Below are positions 1 through 5,711 of a stretch of DNA of 7,080 nt, in pieces. This DNA comes from Methanothrix sp. GTDB taxonomy: Archaea; Halobacteriota; Methanosarcinia; Methanotrichales; Methanotrichaceae. How positions within the stretch are numbered: position 1 is the stretch's first letter; the number at the start of each line of letters is the position of its first letter. The notes beneath the pieces were generated by a model. The model saw only the letters and a program-made list of their open reading frames with translations. It searched no databases and had not been told where the DNA came from. The stretch lies in NCBI GenBank assembly GCA_028688535.1, contig JAQTXY010000100.1, positions 1 through 7,080 of the forward strand, given 5' to 3'. A program made the position numbers and the translations under genes.

Positions 1-1
1 T

Positions 2-127
2 GAAACGATAAATTTCGCAAGGAGACGGTCCATCGAAATCCTGAAGATGTGCGGGACATCTCATCATTTGGGAAAGCATGCAGTAGATATATCTGTCAAG
101 GGGTTAGTTGTTTATCCGGGTCTGTAA
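2..127 (+). CDS. C-terminal end of a KaiC-like RecA-superfamily ATPase (5' partial)
   Basis: The frame starting at base 2 is open from the window edge to a TAA at 125-127, giving 41 codons. The translation contains ARRRSIEILKMCGTSHHLG followed by a stretch ending KGLVVYPGL. The pattern of an Arg-rich start, a strand ending in K-M-x-G-T, then His-rich residues and a closing G-x-x-V-Y-P strand resembles the end of KaiC-domain ATPases common in archaea, which are often linked to signal transduction. No Walker motifs can be seen because the body of the gene lies outside the window, so the family call rests on a short tail. Coding status is better supported than identity, because the stop lies one base before the ATG of the next gene, as in a compact operon. 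A GvpD-like or other RecA-fold ATPase is an alternative. Confidence 0.6.
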   Translation, partial: ETINFARRRSIEILKMCGTSHHLGKHAVDISVKGLVVYPGL

Positions 128-128
128 A

Positions 129-338
129 ATGACAAAATCCATGCAGAATCTCCTGGGCCAGAAGGAATTCTGGATTTTTCTCTTCGTCTTAGGGTGGGTG
201 CTGCTCAACTGGCCCTTAATCGAACTGGCTAATGGCTACGTTATATTGGGCATGCCAGCCATACTGGTTTATGTTGCCTCGATCTGGCTATTCTTCGTAC
301 TGGCTCTGTATCTTTTCGATCGGGGGAATTATGATTGA
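129..338 (+). CDS. Small two-helix membrane protein, CbrX-like partner of the SLC5 receptor
   Basis: This protein of 69 residues has two clear hydrophobic segments: about 12-32 (containing FLFVLGWVLLNWPLIEL) and about 38-62, ending in LYLFDRGNYD. The L-x-N-W-P-L pattern is what I recall for the small ORFs that precede SLC5-type sensor proteins such as CbrA; in Pseudomonas this small gene is cbrX and its translation is coupled to cbrA. Its stop codon overlaps the start of the next gene by 4 bases, so tight co-expression is likely. The chosen start is the ATG at 129, one base after the upstream TAA. A TTG at 108 would add seven residues and has AAGGGG at 98-103 just upstream, so it is a real alternative. 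A role as accessory subunit or stabiliser of the large membrane protein is inferred from context only. Confidence 0.75.
   Translation: MTKSMQNLLGQKEFWIFLFVLGWVLLNWPLIELANGYVILGMPAILVYVASIWLFFVLALYLFDRGNYD
322..327 (+). promoter_or_regulatory. Ribosome binding site selecting a TTG start
   Basis: GGGGGA lies 7 bases before the TTG at 335, inside the end of the small upstream gene. The codon immediately before this TTG (332-334) is TGA in the same frame, so no longer start exists. The next in-frame ATG, at 365, would remove part of the first membrane helix. This supports TTG 335 and a TTGA start/stop overlap. Confidence 0.6.
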
Positions 339-3300
339 TTGGACCGCATGTCGCTTTGATTGTGATGGTCCTTTACCTGCTGCTCCTCTTTGGCATTGCC
401 CGGTATGCTGATCACCAAAAACACCTGGGAAGAAGCATCGTGGCCAATCCATATGTCTATGCTTTGTCTTTATGTGTATATGTCTCCGCATGGACCTTTT
501 ACGGCTCTATAGGAAGGGCGGCATCCACGGGCCTCGAGTTCTTGCCCATCTACCTGGGACCGGTCCTGGCCATGACTGCCGGCTGGATCATAATCCGAAA
601 GATGATTCGTGTCTCAAAAGAACACCGCCTGACGTCCATCAGCGATTTTATTAGCTTTCGCTACGGACGAAGCTATACCATAGGAGCCGTGGTGGCGGCA
701 TTGAGCTTGGTCATGGTAACACCATATGTGGCACTGCAACTCATTGCCATCTCCACATCTCTCGATATATTGAGCGGATCTAACCTCATATATCAGGGCT
801 TTAATGTGGAAAGCAAGCTCGTAGTTGCCGTTCTCTTGGGGGCCTTTGCTGTGATATTCGGAGCCAGACACCTCGATCCCATGGAGCGCCACGAGGGGCT
901 AATCGCGGTTGTGGCCTTTGAATCTCTGGTAAAGATAGTGGCCTTTCTTCTTGCAGGACTCTACGTCGCCTACGGCATCTTTTCTGGATACGGAAATATT
1001 ATGAGCGGGATTATCGACCTGGCAGCAAATAATCCGGAATACGATACACTCATGGATATAGAGCCGATGCTCTGGTTCACCTTGACTTTGTCCTCCTTCT
1101 TTGCCATCCTATTTCTGCCCAGGCAATTTCATGTCATGGTGGTAGAAAACTCGGATGAGTTGCATCTCAAGAGGGCCATGTGGCTCTTTCCTCTCTATCT
1201 TTTGTTGATCAATCTATTTGTCCCTGCAATCGCCTGGGGTGGTGTGCTCCTCAATACACCGGGTCTGAAGGATGCCTTCATAATAACAATACCATATACC
1301 ATGGGTCAGGATGCTCTCTCGCTTTTCGTGTTCATAGGCGGCACATCAGCTGCCACAGCCATGATCCTGATTGAATCCGTTGCAGTGGGTACCATGCTGC
1401 TCAACGATCTGGAGATGCCTTATATTTTGGGCCATATCAAGAAGGATAGAAATCTGGCTAATACGCTTCTCAATACAAGACGGGTGAATATACTTCTGGT
1501 CGTGCTCCTCGGATATCTCTATTCGCGCGCTGTGGCTTATCAGACATTGGGGGATATTGGGGTCGTCTCTTTTCTGGCGGCCAGCCAGCTAGCGCCAGCT
1601 GCTTTAGGTGGACTGTACTGGAAGACCGGCAACCGGAAAGGTGCCATGGCAGGCTTGACATCAGGTTTCTTGCTTTGGGCCTATACAGCTCTCATTCCCA
1701 CGGTTGCGAAAGGTAATGCATGGCTGGGAGATTGGGTCAGAGATGGGCCGCTGGACCTGGCCTTCCTCAGGCCTACCAATCTCTTCGGGCTTGATCTGGA
1801 TATCTGGACAAACTCTGCATTCTGGACACTTCTCGTCAACTGCAGCCTGTATGTTCTCGTATCTCTGGCCAGTAAGCCCAGTTCAGATGAAATGAGCACC
1901 GCTGATTGCTTCGTGGATGCCTACCAGCAAGGGAGAGCTTACCACGTTCCGGATAAGAGAGCGATACACCAGGGAACGGTTGAGGAGCTGGAGGTAACGC
2001 TGGCGCACTATATTGGAGAAACGCCGGCCAGGATAGAGGTCGATGCCTACCTTGAACGTCTGGGCACCAGTCGTGAGATGATTAAGCCAGACCAGCTTCG
2101 GCAGTTGTGGGGTCAATTTGAGAAGACGCTTACCGGTTCGGTGGGACCTTCGGCTACCAGGATGATTGTGGAAGATCATGTGACGGTGAAACCGGTGATG
2201 GAAGCAGCCAAGGAAACCCTTCCTGCATACGATTTAGCGCGCGGAAAGATCTATGTCGTTCCTGAGATTGCCTATGCGGTCTTCACCGATCAAATCACTC
2301 ACGGCGTAGAGGGGCTATGCATCACGCATGATGCCCCGGAGGATGTGAGGCAACGCTGGGGATTTACTGAGACGCCCATCATAAAACTCTCCGACGAAAA
2401 AGGAAGCGATCGCTATATTTCTCCCAGAAATCTGCCTCTCCTCTTTGTGACTATAAAGTCATTCGTTGAGTCCAGCAAGAATAGCATCGTTCTCATTGAC
2501 AGCATTGAGAAGCTCGTCAAAGAAAACGAGGGCAAAATTCCGCAAAGGGAGATACTCGACTACGTCTACCAAATAGAGCTTTTAGCCCATAAATCACATT
2601 TTATATTGGCGGAAGACCCGGATTTTGTTCATATGGAGATTACCTCGAGCATAAATGAGGTAAAAGAGCTGCTTTTCACATTAGGTCCCCTTTCCAGTTA
2701 TCTCTTCCAAACATTCTCCGATGCCATGCTCTCCCAGCTCAACGATGATGCAAGAAGGGGGGCAGTTATGCAGGCCAATGAACAAATCGCATCCGGTGAA
2801 TTCTTTGAGATAAGCAAGCAGATGCCGCTCTCTGATGATTCCGTCAGCGCCTGCGAGCCTGATATGAAAGGCGCCCTTCAGTCCGGTATGTCTATTATTG
2901 TCCTCCCAGATCTGGTGCTAACAAGACGCAGCTTCTTTGTGGCCGTGAGGAGGCTGGGTAGGATCATCAAAACATACGATCCAGCCTTCAACATTGTCGC
3001 GACACTGGCAGAGCTAATGAAGAGTTATGGACGAAGTCCCTATGAGATCTCTCTTATTCCTGGGACTACTTATATTATCGCTGAAGAAAAGCCGCAAAAG
3101 AGCCTGGAGCTATTTAGCGAGCTTGTGAGGCACGGCATGGATGGGTTGTGCTTGAGCCGCTACAATCCGGCAACCCTTGATGAAAGGTACAATGTGCCTG
3201 CAGATACGGTCATATGGTTGACGCAAAAGAGCGAGCCGGGATATAGAACTGTGGACCCGACGAACTTTCCTCGGCTTTCCAGTATGATCACCGATTTCCT

Positions 3301-3511
3301 GGGCAGGGCCAACTATCCCATTATCTTGCTGGAGGGGATGGGATATCTCATCACCCAGAGCAATTACGAGACAGTCCTCCGGTTTGTTCAATCTCAGAGA
3401 GATGAAATAGCCCTCAAGAACGCTATAATGCTGGTGCATATCGATCCTCTCTCTCTGGACACAAAGGAGCTGCATCGTTTGGGAAGTGAGATGGAGACTT
3501 TTAATGTATGA
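335..3511 (+). CDS. CbrA-type SLC5 transporter-receptor with STAC-like domain and two DUF835 domains
   Basis: The protein has 1058 residues. Residues 1-515 form about 13 membrane helices of the sodium:solute symporter (SLC5/PutP) fold. The branch is that of CbrA-like sensors: NPYVYALSL at 38, SAWTFYG with W53, FLPIYLGP near 69, and GGTSAAT at 335-341 in the helix that carries Na+ ligands in PutP. About 543-615 matches the STAC linker pattern of such sensors (T-V-E-E-L near 548 through S-A-T-R-M-I near 610). Two DUF835-like domains follow, at about 629-775 and 908-1055, joined by a segment of about 130 residues that I cannot assign. There is no histidine kinase H-box, ATP lid or receiver domain, unlike bacterial CbrA. 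The likely role is membrane sensing coupled to uptake, with DUF835 as output or docking module. In an acetate-using methanogen acetate is a candidate ligand, but nothing in the sequence fixes the substrate. The gene starts at a TTG overlapping the upstream stop. Confidence 0.88.
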   Translation: MIGPHVALIVMVLYLLLLFGIARYADHQKHLGRSIVANPYVYALSLCVYVSAWTFYGSIGRAASTGLEFLPIYLGPVLAMTAGWIIIRKMIRVSKEHRLTSISDFISFRYGRSYTIGAVVAALSLVMVTPYVALQLIAISTSLDILSGSNLIYQGFNVESKLVVAVLLGAFAVIFGARHLDPMERHEGLIAVVAFESLVKIVAFLLAGLYVAYGIFSGYGNIMSGIIDLAANNPEYDTLMDIEPMLWFTLTLSSFFAILFLPRQFHVMVVENSDELHLKRAMWLFPLYLLLINLFVPAIAWGGVLLNTPGLKDAFIITIPYTMGQDALSLFVFIGGTSAATAMILIESVAVGTMLLNDLEMPYILGHIKKDRNLANTLLNTRRVNILLVVLLGYLYSRAVAYQTLGDIGVVSFLAASQLAPAALGGLYWKTGNRKGAMAGLTSGFLLWAYTALIPTVAKGNAWLGDWVRDGPLDLAFLRPTNLFGLDLDIWTNSAFWTLLVNCSLYVLVSLASKPSSDEMSTADCFVDAYQQGRAYHVPDKRAIHQGTVEELEVTLAHYIGETPARIEVDAYLERLGTSREMIKPDQLRQLWGQFEKTLTGSVGPSATRMIVEDHVTVKPVMEAAKETLPAYDLARGKIYVVPEIAYAVFTDQITHGVEGLCITHDAPEDVRQRWGFTETPIIKLSDEKGSDRYISPRNLPLLFVTIKSFVESSKNSIVLIDSIEKLVKENEGKIPQREILDYVYQIELLAHKSHFILAEDPDFVHMEITSSINEVKELLFTLGPLSSYLFQTFSDAMLSQLNDDARRGAVMQANEQIASGEFFEISKQMPLSDDSVSACEPDMKGALQSGMSIIVLPDLVLTRRSFFVAVRRLGRIIKTYDPAFNIVATLAELMKSYGRSPYEISLIPGTTYIIAEEKPQKSLELFSELVRHGMDGLCLSRYNPATLDERYNVPADTVIWLTQKSEPGYRTVDPTNFPRLSSMITDFLGRANYPIILLEGMGYLITQSNYETVLRFVQSQRDEIALKNAIMLVHIDPLSLDTKELHRLGSEMETFNV

Positions 3512-3555
3512 TTTGAAAAAAGCCTTTTAATAGTTGGCGATGATAATTCGATGTC

Positions 3556-3798
3556 ATGTACGATGCAGGCCTTATATTATTATTCATAGTCATAGTCTTT
3601 GGCGCATTCTTGATCTTGAGATCCATCAAGAATTTCGTGCTTAATGCCATAATGGGGCTGGTGATTCTTATTCTAGCAAATGCCGTGGCAGGTCTTGAAA
3701 TCGGCTATAGCTGGCTGGTGATATTGATCTGCGGCATAGGAGGAGTCCTGGGTGCATTTCTGGTGATATTGCTTCATTTCTTAGGCTTTGGGATTTAA
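3556..3798 (+). CDS. BofA-family small membrane protein
   Basis: This protein of 80 residues has three hydrophobic segments, at about 5-22, 29-46 and 52-78. NAIMGLVILILAN (30-42) and a Gly-rich G-I-G-G-V-L-G-A stretch (60-67) followed by LLHFLG match the pattern of the pro-sigmaK processing inhibitor BofA family. In spore-forming bacteria BofA restrains the SpoIVFB intramembrane protease. Archaea have no sigmaK, so the role here is unknown; control of a membrane protease or another membrane protein is only a guess. The gene lies 44 bases after the large receptor gene on the same strand and is probably co-transcribed. Its ribosome binding site is weak (GGCGATGAT near 3536-3544). An ATG at 3551 is in another frame. 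The end overlaps the convergent gene by 4 bases. Confidence 0.75.
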   Translation: MYDAGLILLFIVIVFGAFLILRSIKNFVLNAIMGLVILILANAVAGLEIGYSWLVILICGIGGVLGAFLVILLHFLGFGI

Positions 3799-4082
3799 AA
3801 TTTATCAATTTTTCCATTATTTGTTAACACACCCTCCAGATCATCATTTATTGTTGAATTTAGATCATTAATATTTTGTAGCAGCTCATGACCGGAAGAT
3901 GTTGTCTTATATAACCGTTCTTCTTTGACAAGATAACCGTGCGAAGTCAACCATTCGAGGTATTGTCCTGCATTTTTGAAATTAAGGTTGACCTGATAGA
4001 CGATCTTGGTCTTACTTGATCCTTCTGTTTTGCATATGTTGAGAATACCGCCAAGTATCTCCAGCTTGTTTCTCCGTGTCAT
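3795..4082 (-). CDS. Archaeal single-domain winged-helix transcriptional regulator (HTH_45-like)
   Basis: This protein of 95 residues consists of little more than one winged helix. MTRRNKLEILGGILNIC forms the first helix, KTKIVYQVNLNF (24-35) with NAGQYLEWLTSHGYL (37-51) gives the helix-turn-helix, and a short wing follows, ending at ERLYKTTSSGHELL. This layout is typical of the small 'predicted transcriptional regulator' family abundant in methanogens. The C-terminus is polar and Asn/Asp-rich. The ATG is the first possible start, since an in-frame TAG lies two codons upstream. GAGGGG (4093-4098) sits 10 bases before it as a ribosome binding site, and an AGGAG directly abuts the ATG. The gene has its own AT-rich upstream region with two candidate TATA boxes, so it is probably transcribed separately from the MarR-like gene behind it. 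Its DNA target and signal are unknown. Confidence 0.8.
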   Translation of the reverse strand: MTRRNKLEILGGILNICKTEGSSKTKIVYQVNLNFKNAGQYLEWLTSHGYLVKEERLYKTTSSGHELLQNINDLNSTINDDLEGVLTNNGKIDKF

Positions 4083-4118
4083 CTCCTAATTTCCCCTCTT
4101 TAGTCAGCCTCCATATAT

Positions 4119-4129
4119 CTTATATATTA
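4119..4129 (-). promoter_or_regulatory. Candidate TATA box, proximal, for the winged-helix gene
   Basis: On the - strand this reads TAATATATAAG. Its centre is about 42 bases before the ATG at 4082. An archaeal start site about 25 bases downstream would fall near 4098 and leave a leader of roughly 15 bases that just includes the GAGGGG motif. The assignment is by position and composition only. Confidence 0.4.
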
Positions 4130-4164
4130 GATACTGATAAAACTTTCGTAACTTTGGTATTATG

Positions 4165-4199
4165 TATATATAGGCTATTTTGGTCAATAACTATATATA
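4165..4199. repeat. Inverted repeat, 9-bp arms, in the AT-rich intergenic region
   Basis: TATATATAG at 4165-4173 is the exact reverse complement of CTATATATA at 4191-4199, with a 17-bp spacer. It lies in the 183-bp non-coding stretch (4083-4265) between the MarR-like gene and the winged-helix gene, which is otherwise AT-rich and shows no convincing gene on either strand. The arms are low-complexity TA runs, so chance is possible. One arm overlaps a TATA-like box, so the element could be an operator. Confidence 0.4.
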
Positions 4200-4203
4200 A
4201 AAC
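4192..4203 (-). promoter_or_regulatory. Candidate TATA box, distal, for the winged-helix gene
   Basis: The - strand reads GTTTTATATATA, containing an exact TTTATATA archaeal box (4194-4201). Transcription from it would begin near 4172 and give a leader of about 90 bases before the winged-helix gene. It overlaps one arm of the inverted repeat. It is the best sequence match in the region, but the proximal box is better spaced for a short leader. Confidence 0.4.
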
Positions 4204-4265
4204 AACGAATATATACATGATCTCTGCTGTGCTATATTCACTCTGTCTGCGATATAAAACGGTTG

Positions 4266-4721
4266 TTATCCTGATACAATTAATGCGATAGCTTTATCCA
4301 GTTCTTCAGCATCCATTCGCAGCAGTTCATCTCCCTGGCTCTTAAGTTTTGCCAGATCCCGGCGCAAGGGTCCCAGACGCAGGTCCGCGTTTGTTTCCTT
4401 TGTCGTGGAGAAAATCTGCTGCAGCCTCTCCAGCCTCTGCCTCATTGGATCCTGCCTCTTAAGCAATTCCGACAGATCTCGCAGGGCTTTGACAACACTT
4501 TTGCCGCGCGGCGTTAGCTCTAGGTAATTGATCCTTCCTTCCGGTCGAGACTTGATCAAACCCTGCGCTTCCAGCTCACGAAAAATGCTACAGGTATGGG
4601 GAAAGGTCGAATCGATATGCTTGGCGACCAGAGCGCTGTAAGCATGCTCGATCTCATCCACGGCAATTAATGCCAAGAAGGGCTTTTCCCGGAGGAAAAG
4701 CCGTTCTAGTGGTTTTTGCAT
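4266..4721 (-). CDS. MarR-like winged-helix regulator with a C-terminal helical tail
   Basis: This protein of 151 residues has a winged-helix domain at about 14-75: helices from KPFLALIAVDEI, a recognition helix at about 39-52 (T-F-P-H-T-C-S-I-F-R-E-L-E-A), GLIKSRPEGR as the turn into the wing, and LELTPRGKSVV after it. This L-E-A-x-G-L-I / L-T-P-x-G-K pattern is that of MarR and related archaeal regulators. Residues 76-150 are charged and Leu-rich (RDLSELLKRQ, RLERLQQIF, LRRDLAKLKSQ) and probably form a helical or coiled-coil dimerisation part. The ATG is 2 bases after the stop of the lipoprotein gene and has no good ribosome binding site of its own, so translation is probably coupled to that gene. 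A 9-bp hairpin lies at codons 7-14. The ligand and target genes are unknown; control of its own operon is plausible. Confidence 0.78.
   Translation of the reverse strand: MQKPLERLFLREKPFLALIAVDEIEHAYSALVAKHIDSTFPHTCSIFRELEAQGLIKSRPEGRINYLELTPRGKSVVKALRDLSELLKRQDPMRQRLERLQQIFSTTKETNADLRLGPLRRDLAKLKSQGDELLRMDAEELDKAIALIVSG
4681..4702 (-). repeat. Perfect 9-bp inverted repeat; mRNA hairpin with UCCG tetraloop inside the regulator gene
   Basis: GGCTTTTCC and GGAAAAGCC are exact reverse complements separated by four bases. Read as mRNA from the - strand the loop is UCCG closed by a C-G pair, the form of the very stable cUNCGg tetraloops. Read from the + strand the loop is CGGA. The element occupies bases 20-41 of the MarR-like coding sequence. 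It may act as an RNA structure that affects translation, or as a palindromic operator for the regulator itself; neither is shown. Confidence 0.6.
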
Positions 4722-4723
4722 TC

Positions 4724-5680
4724 TTAGGCATCTGCTTGCATTTGGACCTGAGTAGGTGTTATGACGGGAGCAGAAAGGGCCTGCTCCGGCAAAGTGATGT
4801 CTGTAGGCTTGTTAAAGTCAGAATACAGATCATCCGTCACTATGCTGACCGATATTTCTCCCAGTCGAATAGACTGATTGAACATCTTCATCTGGCTGGT
4901 ATTGGGGTCCAGCGCGCCTATGATCTCCGGCGTCATAGTAAAGCTCATGGTGCTCTGGTATTTCACAGGCAGGTAAGATTTCTTAGAGATCCAAATCGTC
5001 TTTTCTATCTTGCTGGTCTCATTCAGCTCGGTTCTGTTGACCGAGGGCAAATACATGGGATACTGGGTAACCTTGGCAGCAATGGCAAAAGCGGCATTTT
5101 GCAGATTGATTTGATCTCCGCTTCCTGTTACAATCTTCAATTTATAGGCATCTTCGCCACTGATAGCCTCCGAGCCAAGATCCTCGGTCGTGGATAGATT
5201 AAACGTCGCTGCTATGGCCTTTACCTGATTGTTTCTATCCGGTCCCCAAACCTCTTGCTTGGACCGCGGGTCTGCAAGATGTGTCCAATTGCCACTCTCA
5301 TCATATACGTAGGTTGAATTTCCGATCTGATACACATTGGCACTTGTGGTGCTGGTGTTCGCAGGCTGGCCGGTCATCTCCATCTGGTTCTGGGTTGAGC
5401 CGGTGGCATGAGCCTCCAAGCTCGATAGATTTACCACGGCAACTGTCTCAGCGTTTTCGGTGATTGTAGTTGACTTTTCTTCTGTTGCATTGTCCCCTGA
5501 ATCAAGCTTTAGCGTCTGAGTCATTGAACTCTTGATGCTGTAGCTGGTCAAGTTTTCAGCTGCAGCAACGGACAGTGTCTTAAGCTCTGCTGCACTCTTA
5601 TCGGCAACACTTGGACTTTTCTCCGTGCAGCCGGAGAATGCCACGACAATTAACACAAGGACTAGTAATAATCGCTTCAT
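4724..5680 (-). CDS. Archaeal lipoprotein, secreted, heavily N-glycosylatable; LolA/LppX-like candidate
   Basis: This protein of 318 residues opens with MKRLLLVLVLIVVAFSGC, a signal peptide with a lipobox ending at Cys18, so it should be lipid-anchored outside the cytoplasmic membrane. The mature part has 11 N-x-S/T sequons (for example NLT, NAT, NWT, NRT, NQS), fitting an S-layer-side glycoprotein. Alternating segments such as VYQIGNSTYVYDESGNWTHL, then DAYKLKIVTG, and TIWISKKSYLPVKYQSTM resemble the curved beta-sheet LolA/LppX/DUF6612-type lipoproteins, in which the 'W-I-x-K-x-x-Y-L-P-V-K' strand is characteristic. This fold usually binds lipids or other hydrophobic ligands; the ligand here is unknown. 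The start is well supported by AGGAGCT (5688-5694) ahead of the ATG. The gene lies 31 bases after purC and 2 bases before the MarR-like gene on the same strand. Confidence 0.8.
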   Translation of the reverse strand: MKRLLLVLVLIVVAFSGCTEKSPSVADKSAAELKTLSVAAAENLTSYSIKSSMTQTLKLDSGDNATEEKSTTITENAETVAVVNLSSLEAHATGSTQNQMEMTGQPANTSTTSANVYQIGNSTYVYDESGNWTHLADPRSKQEVWGPDRNNQVKAIAATFNLSTTEDLGSEAISGEDAYKLKIVTGSGDQINLQNAAFAIAAKVTQYPMYLPSVNRTELNETSKIEKTIWISKKSYLPVKYQSTMSFTMTPEIIGALDPNTSQMKMFNQSIRLGEISVSIVTDDLYSDFNKPTDITLPEQALSAPVITPTQVQMQADA

Positions 5681-5687
5681 ATTTTTT

Positions 5688-5694
5688 AGCTCCT
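5688..5694 (-). promoter_or_regulatory. Ribosome binding site of the lipoprotein gene
   Basis: AGGAGCT on the - strand lies in the 31-base gap after purC, with GGAG ending 9 bases before the ATG. It is the strongest Shine-Dalgarno match in the - strand run. The lipoprotein can therefore be initiated independently on a purC-lipoprotein-marR transcript, while the MarR-like gene after it seems to depend on coupling. Confidence 0.65.
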
Positions 5695-5711
5695 ATCTCA
5701 ATCAATCACGT

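Noticed and set aside
45..61. Inverted repeat AGATGT/ACATCT with a 5-base loop
   Set aside because: It lies inside the coding tail of the ATPase-like gene and has only 6-bp arms, so chance is the simplest explanation.
85..94. Palindrome AGATATATCT as a TATA box for the small membrane protein
   Set aside because: It is within the upstream coding frame that ends one base before the next gene, so an internal promoter is not needed.
3110..3475. Open frame of 121 codons on the - strand
   Set aside because: It is antisense to the second DUF835 domain, whose protein pattern is clear on the + strand.
3518..3531. A-run and T-run (AAAAAAGCCTTTTAA) as a terminator after the receptor gene
   Set aside because: The stem would be five weak pairs around one base, and the next gene on the same strand begins 25 bases later.
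4076..4291. Possible 71-residue hydrophobic protein over the AT-rich gap
   Set aside because: It has no ribosome binding site, is rich in Tyr/Ile because of TA-rich DNA, overlaps the ends of two genes and lacks family similarity.
4670..5197. Open frame of 175 codons on the + strand
   Set aside because: It lies antisense to the lipoprotein and MarR-like genes, has no family pattern, and its composition follows from the opposite strand's coding.
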